From Chitinophagales bacterium (GTDB taxonomy: Bacteria > Bacteroidota > Bacteroidia > Chitinophagales > JADIYW01), in NCBI GenBank assembly GCA_020636545.1, contig JACJXS010000008.1:305212-369211 (forward strand): DNA of 64,000 bases. Reading direction: 5' to 3'. This document shows, piece after piece, positions 1-8,555 of the stretch. The notes under the pieces were generated by a model. The model was given only the letters and a program-made list of their open reading frames with translations, was not told the origin of the DNA and made no database searches. Made by a program: the position numbers and the translations under genes. Position 1 is the first letter of the stretch. Each line of letters opens with the position of its first letter.

Positions 1-2
1 AA

Positions 3-794
3 AAATATGCAAATGCATTTGCAAAATATGACATCGCAATTGCTCAGAGTTTGTGTGAAAGAGAGCATTTTTCCAATAGAAAAAAATTTCTACAACTTCG
101 TTCTACTTACGAAGAATTATGGCAAAATAATATCATTCCAATTGCCAATGAAAATGATGTGGTGAGTTCATATGAATTGAAATTTTCTGATAATGATGAA
201 TTGGCTACCTTATTGGCAATTGGATTAAATGCAACTAATTTATTGATTGCAACAAGCGTTGATGGTGTTTTAGATGCCGAGAATAATGTTGTTTCAACAA
301 TAACGAAATTTGACCAATCTATACTCTCATTAGCTCGAAAAGACAAGACAAACGTAGGTTTGGGAGGTATGCTTAGTAAGCTGACATTTGCAAAATTAGC
401 AAGTTCATTAGGCATACAAGTCAATATTTTTAGTGCAAAAAAAGAAAACTCTATTCTTGATGCTTTAGAAAATAAAATAGGAACTTTCATTCAAGCAAAA
501 ACTGTTGCCCAATCGGCAAGACAAAAATGGCTAGCAAGTGGTAGTAATGTGATTGGTTCTGTTGAAATAGATACTGGTGCGAAAAATGCTTTATTGAAAA
601 GAAAAAGTTTATTAGCAGTCGGTGTTCAGAATATTTTACATCAATTTGGAAATGGCGAAGCTTTTGAAATTGTTGATGAAGAAGGACATGTTGTTGCGGT
701 AGCTAAATCAAAAATTAGCTCTAAACAATTAGCAGATTCTAGCAATAAACAAAATATAATCTTAGCTCACGCAGATGAAATTGTATTGCTTTAA
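3..794 (+). CDS. proB: Glutamate 5-kinase, 5'-truncated by the window edge
   Basis: Phosphorylates glutamate to gamma-glutamyl phosphate, the first step of cytoplasmic proline synthesis. The frame is open from base 3, so the true start lies outside the window. Visible is the C-terminal two thirds of the amino acid kinase fold, including the substrate segment NENDVVS, the run LLIATSVDGVL and a glycine-rich GLGGMLSK stretch. A PUA domain follows, beginning near GSVEIDTGAKNALLKRKSLL, as in full-length bacterial ProB. Partner proA is not in the window. The gene converges on the oxidoreductase that follows, with 26 bp between stops. The family call is secure; the missing part is roughly the first 90-100 residues, including the nucleotide-binding start. 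Confidence 0.9.
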   Translation, partial: KYANAFAKYDIAIAQSLCEREHFSNRKKFLQLRSTYEELWQNNIIPIANENDVVSSYELKFSDNDELATLLAIGLNATNLLIATSVDGVLDAENNVVSTITKFDQSILSLARKDKTNVGLGGMLSKLTFAKLASSLGIQVNIFSAKKENSILDALENKIGTFIQAKTVAQSARQKWLASGSNVIGSVEIDTGAKNALLKRKSLLAVGVQNILHQFGNGEAFEIVDEEGHVVAVAKSKISSKQLADSSNKQNIILAHADEIVLL

Positions 795-820
795 TTTATC
801 TCAGGAAATAACTAAAATAA

Positions 821-2068
821 TTATTTAGCACGCATTCTAGTAGGTTTCTTTCCACCCGAAACAAAGTAGCTTTTGATTAATCTAAATAATGTTTGATATG
901 GATTTTCATTAGGGACAGGATTTTCTCCATTTCCAATTCTTTTCATTTGATCTGCATACCATTTTATTTCTAATATACCAGAACTATCAATCATTCTTAT
1001 ACCAGTTGTGCGTGGTTGGATAATATATTGTGGTTCTTGACCTTCTAATAAACGATTGGGTAAATCAGGTTCAATTGCCAAAGAACGAGCAATGCCCACA
1101 AAATCAACATCTTTAGAAGATATTGCATTTGCCATGCCATTCAAACTGCGGAAACCTCCAGTAACGACTAAAGGTGTTTTGATTTGCTTTCTTACTTTTG
1201 TCGCAAAGTCCATAAAATAAGCTTCCCTACTTTTAGTACTTTCTTTCATTTTGTTGACCACCATCATCTCAGGTGATTCATAAGTGCCACCAGATATTTC
1301 TATTAAATCAATACCTAAATCTGATAAAGTTTTTATGGTTTCCATAGATTCTTTCTCAGTAAAACCACCTTTTTGGAAATCTGCTGAATTTAATTTAATA
1401 CCAATCGGAAAATCCTTGCCTACTTTCGCTCTCATTGCTTTATATACCTCTACTACAAAACGTCTTCTATTTTCGGCATTTCCACCATATTCATCATTTC
1501 TTACATTATGATGTGGAGATAAAAATTGACTTACTAAATAGCCATGAGCTCCATGAATTTGAACACCTGAAAAACCAGCTTTTTTTACAATGGCAGCAGC
1601 AGTTCCAAATCGTTTTATAATATCTTTTATTTCTTCTATCGTTAATGCACGTGGAGTTGCAAAAACAGCACGCATATCTGTTCTAAAAGGAATTGCTGAT
1701 GGTGCTACATTCTCTTTATTTATACCTCTTGGCGATTGTTTTCCTGGGTGGTTGAGTTGCACCCAACAAGCTGTATTATTTAATGTTGCAGCTTCCGCCC
1801 AAGCTTTCAATTGTGCTAAATTATCTTCATTTTCAATAATTACATTACCCGGTTCGCCTAAATATCGCTTGTCTATCATTACATTGCCAGTAACACAAAT
1901 ACCTAGCCCACCTTCTGCCCAAACTTTATATAAGTTAATGAGTGATTCTTTTGGAGCACCATTTTTATGACCTTGACCTTCACTCATTGCTGATTTAAAA
2001 AGTCTATTTTTAATAACAGTTCCATTAGGTAATTTAAAATTTTGTGCTAAAATATTTTGAGGTTTCAT
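821..2068 (-). CDS. NADH:flavin oxidoreductase, Old Yellow Enzyme family
   Basis: A 415-residue FMN-dependent TIM-barrel oxidoreductase of the NemA/OYE type. These reduce activated C=C bonds with NAD(P)H in the cytoplasm; the physiological substrate cannot be told from sequence. Family landmarks in order: N-terminal LPNGTVIKNRLFKSAMSEG, the NHPGKQSPRG segment (about residue 105), the barrel motif QIHGAHGYLVSQFLSPHHN (about 170-190) and the phosphate-binding VTGGFRS (about 300). The length is slightly above the usual 360-380, owing to a C-terminal extension rich in basic residues (SGGKKPTRMRAK). There is no iron-sulfur or second flavin domain, so it is not a dienoyl-CoA reductase. It is transcribed alone, against proB. 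Confidence 0.85.
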   Translation of the reverse strand: MKPQNILAQNFKLPNGTVIKNRLFKSAMSEGQGHKNGAPKESLINLYKVWAEGGLGICVTGNVMIDKRYLGEPGNVIIENEDNLAQLKAWAEAATLNNTACWVQLNHPGKQSPRGINKENVAPSAIPFRTDMRAVFATPRALTIEEIKDIIKRFGTAAAIVKKAGFSGVQIHGAHGYLVSQFLSPHHNVRNDEYGGNAENRRRFVVEVYKAMRAKVGKDFPIGIKLNSADFQKGGFTEKESMETIKTLSDLGIDLIEISGGTYESPEMMVVNKMKESTKSREAYFMDFATKVRKQIKTPLVVTGGFRSLNGMANAISSKDVDFVGIARSLAIEPDLPNRLLEGQEPQYIIQPRTTGIRMIDSSGILEIKWYADQMKRIGNGENPVPNENPYQTLFRLIKSYFVSGGKKPTRMRAK

Positions 2069-2271
2069 ATACTTTAATATTGGTTACAGATAATTCTTGT
2101 GCAATATAATATTTATTGATTGAAGAATAGTACTTCAAGAAACTTATTATTAAAGGTTATTTTGCAGAATTAAAATGCTGATTTTTTTTATATCTATAAG
2201 AATGTTGTGAACTAAGTTAAAACCTGCCGAACAAATATTGACCCTAAACATAATCTGCAAATTATTTTTTG

Positions 2272-2279
2272 TAAATTTG
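2272..2279 (+). promoter_or_regulatory. Bacteroidota -7 promoter element before the restriction endonuclease
   Basis: TAAATTTG matches the TAnnTTTG consensus of the Bacteroidota housekeeping sigma factor. Only 5 bases separate it from the ATG of the endonuclease gene, so the transcript would start at or beside the start codon. No good -33 TTTG is seen at the expected distance. Confidence 0.4.
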
Positions 2280-2284
2280 ACAAT

Positions 2285-3064
2285 ATGAACTATTGGGTAG
2301 AATTAAGTATAGAATATGCAAGTCAGAAATCCTATTTGGACGATTTGTTTCAAGTATATCCGACTATACCCGAAGGAATTAGAGAAATTAATCAAGAACG
2401 TTGGACAAATATTGAAAAAGCATTTGAGCAAAAAAACAATGACTTACTTATTAGAGAACTTTTAAAACTAGAACTTTTTCCTATTAAAGACAGTTACATT
2501 GCTTACCTCAAACGAGACGGGAGTGCCATTGCCCGAAATCCTAAAACTATAAACAGAATTAGTGGACGATTGTATGAAATGGGGCTGGACAAAATTTTTG
2601 AACGTTGTAGCGAGCCTAAAGAAACAAATAGACAAATTGGACCTTTGTTCAGACGTTGGCTTAACTCAAAAGCATTGGGAATTGAACCAGTTTCTTACGA
2701 AGAATTTATATCAAGTAATGATGACGCTATTTTGAATGGAAGCGATGCTCAACTGATGAAATTTGCAAACGAATTTCTAAAATACGAACATCCAAAAGGG
2801 TTAGATTTCGTTGGAAGGTTTAACGGAAAACTTGTCATTGGAGAAGCCAAGTTTTTAACTGATTTTGGAGGGCACCAAAATGCACAATTCAATGATGCAA
2901 TCAGTACGATAATGACAGACATCAATGCCGTTAAAATCGCAATTCTTGATGGAGTTTTGTATATCAAAGGAAACAACAAAATGTACAAAGACATTACAGG
3001 AAAATACAAAGATTTGAATATTATGAGCAGTTTAGTATTGCGTGAATTTCTTTATCAACTTTAA
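2285..3064 (+). CDS. Type II restriction endonuclease, PD-(D/E)XK fold
   Basis: A 259-residue protein directly upstream of a DNA methyltransferase, which suggests the nuclease half of a type II restriction-modification system. The region GLDFVGRFNGKLVIGEAKF carries a PD-(D/E)XK-like catalytic set: D174, then E187-A-K189 after a beta-strand pattern. A nearby GGHQNAQFNDAIST helix fits the usual continuation. The N-terminal 130 residues are helical and of unknown role. Resemblance to a Tsp45I-like enzyme is possible but not provable by eye, and the recognition sequence cannot be assigned. The methyltransferase starts 12 bases after this stop, so the two are probably co-transcribed. The ATG is chosen because a TAnnTTTG element lies just before it. 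Confidence 0.75.
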   Translation: MNYWVELSIEYASQKSYLDDLFQVYPTIPEGIREINQERWTNIEKAFEQKNNDLLIRELLKLELFPIKDSYIAYLKRDGSAIARNPKTINRISGRLYEMGLDKIFERCSEPKETNRQIGPLFRRWLNSKALGIEPVSYEEFISSNDDAILNGSDAQLMKFANEFLKYEHPKGLDFVGRFNGKLVIGEAKFLTDFGGHQNAQFNDAISTIMTDINAVKIAILDGVLYIKGNNKMYKDITGKYKDLNIMSSLVLREFLYQL

Positions 3065-3076
3065 AATTTTGAAATT

Positions 3077-4294
3077 GTGCAATTAGATTACCCTAATAAA
3101 AAAACTGAACAGCAAATTTTTGATAGTATTCCAAATATTTTTTTGGAGCAAATCAATAATTCAGATAGCTCCAATTTGCTAATACAAGCCAATAATTTAG
3201 TGGCATTAAAACAACTTATAACACAACATAATTTAGCAGGAAAAATTGATTTAATTTATATTGACCCACCGTTTGCAACAAACAATACATTTACCATTAC
3301 AGATGGAAGAGCAAGTACTATCAGTAATTCTAAAAATGGAAATGTTGCTTATTCGGATACTTTAAAAGGTTTTGATTTTATAGAATTTATTCGTGAGCGT
3401 TTGGTTTTACTCAAAATGTTGCTTTCTGATAAAGGTTCAATTTATTTACACATTGATTATAAAATCGGACATTATGTAAAAATCATAATGGACGAAATTT
3501 TTGGAATTGAGAATTTTCGAAATGACATTACAAGGGTAAAATGCAACCCGAAAAACTTTGCAAGAAAAGGTTATGGAAATATCAAAGACATGATTTTGTT
3601 TTATTCTAAATCTGACAATTTAATTTGGAACGAACCGAAAACACCTTACACCGATGAAGATAAAATCAAACTTTTTCAAAAAACCGAAAAAGACGGAAGA
3701 AGATATACAACAATTCCGCTTCACGCACCAGGCGAAACGCAAAATGGAAAAACTTCACAAGCATTTAAAGGAATTTTGCCACCAAAAGGGAGACATTGGA
3801 GAAGTGATGTAGCTATTTTGGAGCAATGGGACAATGACGGTTTAATTGAATGGAGCAACAATGGAAATCCGAGAAAGAAAATCTATTTTGACGAACAGGA
3901 AGGTAAACGTATGCAAGATATTTGGGAATTTAAAGACCCGCAATATCCTGTTTATCCAACCGAGAAAAATGCTGATTTATTGGATATTATTGTTAAGACT
4001 TCATCGAATGAAGATAGCATTATTTTAGATTGTTTTGCAGGTTCTGGAACTACTTTAAAATCTGCACAAACTAACGGACGGAAATGGATTGGAATTGACC
4101 AATCGGAAGAAGCTATTAAAGTAATAATTGCAAAACTTGATAGAGTAGAGCAAGATTTATTTATCGATAAATCAGAATACAAACACATGACTGAAAATCA
4201 ACTTAATTCACAACAAGGAATTGATGTAAATGAGGAAAAAGTTCTTCGATTAAAAGGTAATATAATTTCTGAATCTTTGAAGTTGTATCAATGA
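3077..4294 (+). CDS. DNA adenine/cytosine-N methyltransferase of a type II R-M system
   Basis: A 405-residue SAM-dependent DNA methyltransferase that would protect host DNA from the upstream nuclease. The catalytic motif DPPF (residues 63-66, in IDPPFATNN) precedes the SAM-binding motif DCFAGSGTT (318-326), the order of the beta class. DPPF rather than SPPY favours N6-adenine methylation. The middle (about 150-290) is the presumed target recognition region. The start is a GTG; no ATG is available nearby without losing N-terminal sequence. The last 60 residues are charged and less conserved. No controller gene or vsr is seen. Confidence 0.88.
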   Translation: MQLDYPNKKTEQQIFDSIPNIFLEQINNSDSSNLLIQANNLVALKQLITQHNLAGKIDLIYIDPPFATNNTFTITDGRASTISNSKNGNVAYSDTLKGFDFIEFIRERLVLLKMLLSDKGSIYLHIDYKIGHYVKIIMDEIFGIENFRNDITRVKCNPKNFARKGYGNIKDMILFYSKSDNLIWNEPKTPYTDEDKIKLFQKTEKDGRRYTTIPLHAPGETQNGKTSQAFKGILPPKGRHWRSDVAILEQWDNDGLIEWSNNGNPRKKIYFDEQEGKRMQDIWEFKDPQYPVYPTEKNADLLDIIVKTSSNEDSIILDCFAGSGTTLKSAQTNGRKWIGIDQSEEAIKVIIAKLDRVEQDLFIDKSEYKHMTENQLNSQQGIDVNEEKVLRLKGNIISESLKLYQ

Positions 4295-4447
4295 TAGTAT
4301 TGAAAAGTCGTCTGCTATCGTTAAATTACGAATCAAACTCTAGTATTTAATTTTTATCATTTTCTATTTATTTCAGTTCAAATTCAGCTAAGTAAAACGA
4401 CTTTTTGAATAGAATTTGTTCCTTTTTTGAGTAAAAACACAGAAATC

Positions 4448-4463
4448 CTGCCACTCACTCCCA
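4448..4463 (-). promoter_or_regulatory. Inverted MraZ-like repeat pair, distal
   Basis: On the minus strand two hexamers, TGGGAG and TGGCAG, start exactly 10 bp apart. This matches the spacing of the proximal repeats at 4633-4658 but in the opposite orientation. The pair lies in the AT-rich, gene-free interval 4295-4690. It may be an auxiliary MraZ site, but similarity is limited to short words. Confidence 0.3.
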
Positions 4464-4585
4464 CCAATTTTTTAGAAGTTTTCCATAAAATTAATTTTTG
4501 TTGATTAACGTTTGTTGATAAACAATATAATAAAATTAGGCATCTCAGCTTTATTTTCACATCGTAGTATTACTTATATACAAGA

Positions 4586-4612
4586 TTATCCACATATTTT
4601 CAATTATCCACA
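4586..4612 (+). promoter_or_regulatory. Two perfect DnaA boxes upstream of mraZ
   Basis: TTATCCACA occurs twice in direct orientation, at 4586-4594 and 4604-4612, 18 bp start to start. Both are exact matches to the strong DnaA box. They sit in a 396-bp AT-rich interval with no gene, about 80 bp before mraZ. A TAGTAG run follows the second box at about 4619-4624. Either DnaA regulates the dcw cluster here, or this is part of a replication origin. Confidence 0.6.
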
Positions 4613-4632
4613 CTGTTTGTAGTAGGAATTTT

Positions 4633-4674
4633 ATGCAGAAAGTGGCAGAAAATGGCAGGTTTTATATAATTTTG
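4633..4674 (+). promoter_or_regulatory. mraZ promoter with MraZ-type direct repeats
   Basis: Three hexamers start exactly 10 bp apart: ATGCAG (4633), TGGCAG (4643) and TGGCAG (4653). The second and third read as AAAGTGG-CAG-AAAATGG-CAG, the arrangement of MraZ binding sites, which are TGGG- or AAAGTGK-type words repeated each helical turn. A TAnnTTTG element, TAATTTTG, follows at 4667-4674, 16 bp before the mraZ ATG. MraZ is known to repress its own promoter in several bacteria, so autoregulation of the whole cluster is likely. Confidence 0.6.
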
Positions 4675-4690
4675 TATAAGATATACAGCA

Positions 4691-5146
4691 ATGCTCATTT
4701 TCACAGGACGATATGAAATTAAAATAGATGCAAAAGGCAGACTAAAACTGCCTGCGGATTTATTACGTCAAGTGCCTGAGGAAACAAGAACAACGTATGT
4801 TTTAAATAAGGGATTAGATAATTGTTTGCGATTGTATCCTATCCAACAATGGAAACAAATCACTGAAGAAATGGCAAAACAACTAAGCTATTTCAGAAAT
4901 GAAGACAGACAGTTTTTAAAATATTTCTATCAAGGAGCTATCAATGTTGAATTAGATGGTAGTGATAGAATTTTAGTACCTAAACGTTTGCAAGATTTAG
5001 TAGGTATTAAATCAGATATTGTGATAAATGCCTATCATGATGCTATTGAAATTTGGGGTAGTGAAGCATACTATGCAGATTTAAAAGAACCTGAAAATTT
5101 TGCAGATATGGCTGATGCGATTTGGAGTAAATTAAGTAACAAATAA
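4691..5146 (+). CDS. mraZ: Transcriptional regulator and division protein MraZ
   Basis: A 151-residue protein of usual family length with the two swapped-hairpin AbrB-like repeats of MraZ. The first is DAKGRLKLPADL (residues 13-24) and the second DGSDRILVPKRL (89-100). MraZ forms a ring-like oligomer that binds tandem repeats at its own promoter and controls the dcw cluster. Repeats of the right spacing lie 33-58 bp upstream. It heads the cluster, 10 bp before rsmH, and ATG follows a TAnnTTTG element. Identification is firm; regulation in this organism is inferred. Confidence 0.95.
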   Translation: MLIFTGRYEIKIDAKGRLKLPADLLRQVPEETRTTYVLNKGLDNCLRLYPIQQWKQITEEMAKQLSYFRNEDRQFLKYFYQGAINVELDGSDRILVPKRLQDLVGIKSDIVINAYHDAIEIWGSEAYYADLKEPENFADMADAIWSKLSNK

Positions 5147-5156
5147 TCGGAATATA

Positions 5157-6053
5157 ATGAATTATCACCAACCGGTTATGTTGCAAGAATGTTTAGAAGG
5201 ATTGAATTTACAGCCTGATGGTATCTATGTTGATGTAACCTTTGGCGGTGGTGGACATTCAAAAGAGATTCTAAAAAGATTGGGAGAAAATGGGAAATTA
5301 TTTGCTTTTGATTTAGATGATGATGCTCAATATAATAAAATAGAGGATAAACGATTTGTGTTGATACAAGCTAATTTTAGACATTTAAAAAGGTTCTTAC
5401 GACTTCATAATATTACGAAGGTAGATGGTATTTTAGCTGATTTTGGAGTGTCCTCTCATCAAATTGATGCTGCTGACAGAGGCTTTTCTATTCGTTATAA
5501 TGCCGATTTGGATATGCGTATGCAACAAACTCAAATGCTTACTGCTAAACAAGTGGTGAATACCTATTCTGCTGAGCAATTGCAAAATATTTTAGGCTTT
5601 TATGGTGAGGTGCCGAACGCTAAGACTTTAGCAAATGCAATAGTTCAGGAGCGTGAAGTAAAGGAGATAGAAACAACTATGCAATTAGTGGATTTGTGTT
5701 TGAACTTTTCAAGAGGGAAGGAACATAAGTATATGGCTCAAGTTTTCCAAGCGATACGAATTGAAGTGAATGATGAACTCAATGCGATTAAAGATTTTTT
5801 GGTTTCAGCATTAGATATATTAAATGTTGGCGGACGATTGGTTACGATGTCCTATCATTCATTAGAAGATAGATTGGTCAAGAATTTTATCAAAACTGGC
5901 AATGTAGAAGGAGATGTACAAAAAGATTTCTATGGAAAGATAGCTAAATACTTTAACCTAATTAATAAAAAACCAATTATTGCAACTGAAGAAGAAATAA
6001 AGGAAAATTCAAGAGCAAGAAGTGCAAAATTGCGAATAGCAGAGAAAATATAA
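5157..6053 (+). CDS. rsmH: 16S rRNA (cytosine(1402)-N(4))-methyltransferase RsmH
   Basis: Methylates N4 of C1402 in the 16S rRNA decoding centre using SAM. The 298-residue length is typical. Key motifs are NYHQPVMLQE at the N-terminus, the SAM loop VDVTFGGGGHSKEIL (about 25-39), DGILADFGVSSHQID (about 98-112) with FSIRYNADLDMRM, and the C-terminal SYHSLEDRLVKNF. It follows mraZ by 10 bp, the near-universal order, and its stop overlaps the ATG of the next gene by one base, so translation is probably coupled. Confidence 0.95.
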   Translation: MNYHQPVMLQECLEGLNLQPDGIYVDVTFGGGGHSKEILKRLGENGKLFAFDLDDDAQYNKIEDKRFVLIQANFRHLKRFLRLHNITKVDGILADFGVSSHQIDAADRGFSIRYNADLDMRMQQTQMLTAKQVVNTYSAEQLQNILGFYGEVPNAKTLANAIVQEREVKEIETTMQLVDLCLNFSRGKEHKYMAQVFQAIRIEVNDELNAIKDFLVSALDILNVGGRLVTMSYHSLEDRLVKNFIKTGNVEGDVQKDFYGKIAKYFNLINKKPIIATEEEIKENSRARSAKLRIAEKI

Positions 6054-6436
6054 TGGAAGATGAAAAAGATATAGCAACTAATTCAAACATTCTACCTGTT
6101 GAGAAATCTAAAGTACAACGGATTGTAGAAGGAATACTCAAATTATTGGGTTTAGATGAATTTGTAAGTTATATCCAAGTATTAAAGAATGCATTTGTAA
6201 TTATAGTTATCGTGATGGTTGCAATTGTTGAAATTTTTAATACGCATTTGGCAGAAAGAATGACTAGAAATATCAACAAAAAAAAACAACATATAAAAGA
6301 ACTGAGATGGGAATACATGTCTGCAAATGCTGAAAAAAATGAAAAAACTAAACAATCAGAAATACAAAAAATAATAGCTCCAGAAAGTGTAAAGGCATTA
6401 CAAGAGCCACCAAAGAAAGTTGAACTAGAGAATTAA
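6053..6436 (+). CDS. ftsL: FtsL-like division protein
   Basis: A 127-residue bitopic protein in the ftsL position between rsmH and the division PBP. A single hydrophobic segment (about residues 47-66, AFVIIVIVMVAIVEIFN) is preceded by a basic and acidic cytoplasmic tail and followed by a charged, probably coiled-coil periplasmic part. Bacteroidota FtsL is poorly conserved, and the call rests on position, topology and size rather than motifs. The ATG overlaps the rsmH stop by one base. The expected role is scaffolding FtsI-FtsW at the septum. Confidence 0.75.
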   Translation: MEDEKDIATNSNILPVEKSKVQRIVEGILKLLGLDEFVSYIQVLKNAFVIIVIVMVAIVEIFNTHLAERMTRNINKKKQHIKELRWEYMSANAEKNEKTKQSEIQKIIAPESVKALQEPPKKVELEN

Positions 6437-6447
6437 AAAGGAATACA

Positions 6448-8550
6448 TTGAATATTAAAACCAACATATTATTAAGAATATATATAGTAGGCATTCTGTG
6501 TGCTGTATTTGGTTTTGTTGTAATGGGTAGGGTTTATCAAATTCAAACAGAAAGAGATGGTTATTGGCGAAATATTGCAGACTCTTTGACAACAAAAGTT
6601 TTTACAATTCCCGCTGATAGAGGAAATATTTATTCTGCTGAAAATGAATTATTAGCAACAACAGTACCTTACTTTAATTTATCTATTGACTTTGGTTCAA
6701 CAGCCATGAGTGATGAAATTTTCAAAGCAAATATTGATTCTTTAGCTTATTATATGTCTGTAACTAAGAAAGATAAGTCTATACAGCAATATAAAAAGGA
6801 TTTAACGACAGCAAGAAAATTGAAAAGAAGGTATTATCCAATTTTTAAAAATATAGAATTTGTACAACTCAATAAGATTAAGCAATGGCCGCTTTTTAGA
6901 GAAGGAAAATATTCTGGAGGTTTGGTTGTCGAAACACTACAAAAAAGACATAATCCTTTTGGATATATTGCAGGAAGAACGATTGGATATATTAAAAAAG
7001 ATGGTCCAAGTGTTGGTTTGGAAGGTACTTATAATTCTTATTTAGCAGGTGTTAGTGGCATAATGCCTAAACAACGAATTGCTGGTGGAACATGGATGCC
7101 TATTCATAGAGCAGGAAGTATTGAGCCTAAAAATGGAAAAGATATACATACCACAATTGATATTTCGGTTCAAGATATTGCTGAGACTACATTAATGGAT
7201 GCTGTTATTAACTACAATGCAGATTTTGGCTGTGCTGTTGTTATGGAAGTAAAAACTGGTGCAATTAAAGCAATTGCCAATCTTGGTAAAAATAAAAATG
7301 GAACTTATAGTGAAACTTATAATTATGCTGTGGGAATGGGTAATGAGCCGGGTTCTGTTTTTAAATTAGCTGGATATTTAGCATTGTTTGATGATGGTTA
7401 TATTACCTTAAATGATTCTATTAATACTAACCACGCATCAGCTACTTTTGGGAAATTCCGTTTGACAGATGATGGACATAATACTCAATATCAGTTTCTA
7501 AAACCAGATAAAGCCATGGCTATTTCCTCAAATGTGGCTATAGCTAAATGGGTAACGCAATTTTATGAAGGAAATAAGAAAAAATATTATGCAAAATTGG
7601 CTCAGTTTGGATTAACAACAAAAACTAAAATAGAGCTTTCTGGAGAGCCAACTCCATTTATAAAATCGCCTGATAAATGGTCGATTTATTCTTTACCTTG
7701 GATGGCACACGGTTATGAAGTAAAACTTACACCTTTACAAATTTTAGCTTTCTATAATGCAGTTGCAAATGGTGGAATTAGAACACAACCACATTTAGTG
7801 AATTATATTTCTGAAGGAACTAATGTTATTAAGACTTTTGATTATACAGATGGACAAAGAATTTGTTCTAAAGAAGCCGCTTTATATGCAACAGAAATTC
7901 TTAAATCAGTCGTAAATGATCAAAGTGGAACAGGAAGAAATATTCGTACGCCTTATTATCAAATAGCAGGTAAAACTGGAACAGCAAAAATAAGTTTTGG
8001 GAAAGAAGGTTATTCTAATAAAAATTTATCCACCTTTGTAGGCTTTTTCCCTGCTGATAATCCATTGTATTCATGTATTGTGGTAATGGGAAACCCTCAA
8101 GGTTTGGTAACAACTGGCGGTTATGTTGCTGCACCAGTTTTTAGAACTATTGCTGATAAAATTATTTCTTCCAATGTAAAAAATAATCTGGCAATAAATA
8201 AAGATACATCATTGAAAAGCATCAATCCTCCTACATTTATTGCGAATACACAACAAATAAAATCTATTGCAAAATTATATGATGTTAAGGTAGATGCCAA
8301 TCATTTAGATGCAGAATATGCTTATGTAGATATTGACCCAGTTGATAAAAAAGTTAAAGTTAGAACTATAAAAAATGATCCGACAATCATACCAAATGTG
8401 AGAGGAATGTTGTTAGATGATGCTATTTATTTATTAGAAAGTATGGGCTTTAAAGTTGGCTTTACAGGCAAAGGAAAAGTGCAGACGCAATCTATAGAAT
8501 CAGGACAGAATTTTATGAAAGGAAGTTATATCCATTTAACACTAAACTAA
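6448..8550 (+). CDS. ftsI: Division-specific class B penicillin-binding protein (FtsI) with PASTA domain
   Basis: A 700-residue septal peptidoglycan transpeptidase anchored by an N-terminal membrane helix (about residues 8-28). The PBP dimerisation region includes PADRGNIYSAE. The catalytic domain has all three motifs: SVFK with nucleophile S303 and K306, SSN (360-362), and KTGT (509-512). Residues about 640-700 form a PASTA domain (IPNVRGMLLDDAIYLL to the end), which Bacteroidota FtsI often carries. The start is TTG preceded by AAAAAGGA, 12 bp after ftsL. It partners FtsW, encoded five genes downstream. No catalytic residue is missing. Confidence 0.93.
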   Translation: MNIKTNILLRIYIVGILCAVFGFVVMGRVYQIQTERDGYWRNIADSLTTKVFTIPADRGNIYSAENELLATTVPYFNLSIDFGSTAMSDEIFKANIDSLAYYMSVTKKDKSIQQYKKDLTTARKLKRRYYPIFKNIEFVQLNKIKQWPLFREGKYSGGLVVETLQKRHNPFGYIAGRTIGYIKKDGPSVGLEGTYNSYLAGVSGIMPKQRIAGGTWMPIHRAGSIEPKNGKDIHTTIDISVQDIAETTLMDAVINYNADFGCAVVMEVKTGAIKAIANLGKNKNGTYSETYNYAVGMGNEPGSVFKLAGYLALFDDGYITLNDSINTNHASATFGKFRLTDDGHNTQYQFLKPDKAMAISSNVAIAKWVTQFYEGNKKKYYAKLAQFGLTTKTKIELSGEPTPFIKSPDKWSIYSLPWMAHGYEVKLTPLQILAFYNAVANGGIRTQPHLVNYISEGTNVIKTFDYTDGQRICSKEAALYATEILKSVVNDQSGTGRNIRTPYYQIAGKTGTAKISFGKEGYSNKNLSTFVGFFPADNPLYSCIVVMGNPQGLVTTGGYVAAPVFRTIADKIISSNVKNNLAINKDTSLKSINPPTFIANTQQIKSIAKLYDVKVDANHLDAEYAYVDIDPVDKKVKVRTIKNDPTIIPNVRGMLLDDAIYLLESMGFKVGFTGKGKVQTQSIESGQNFMKGSYIHLTLN

Positions 8551-8555
8551 AAGAA

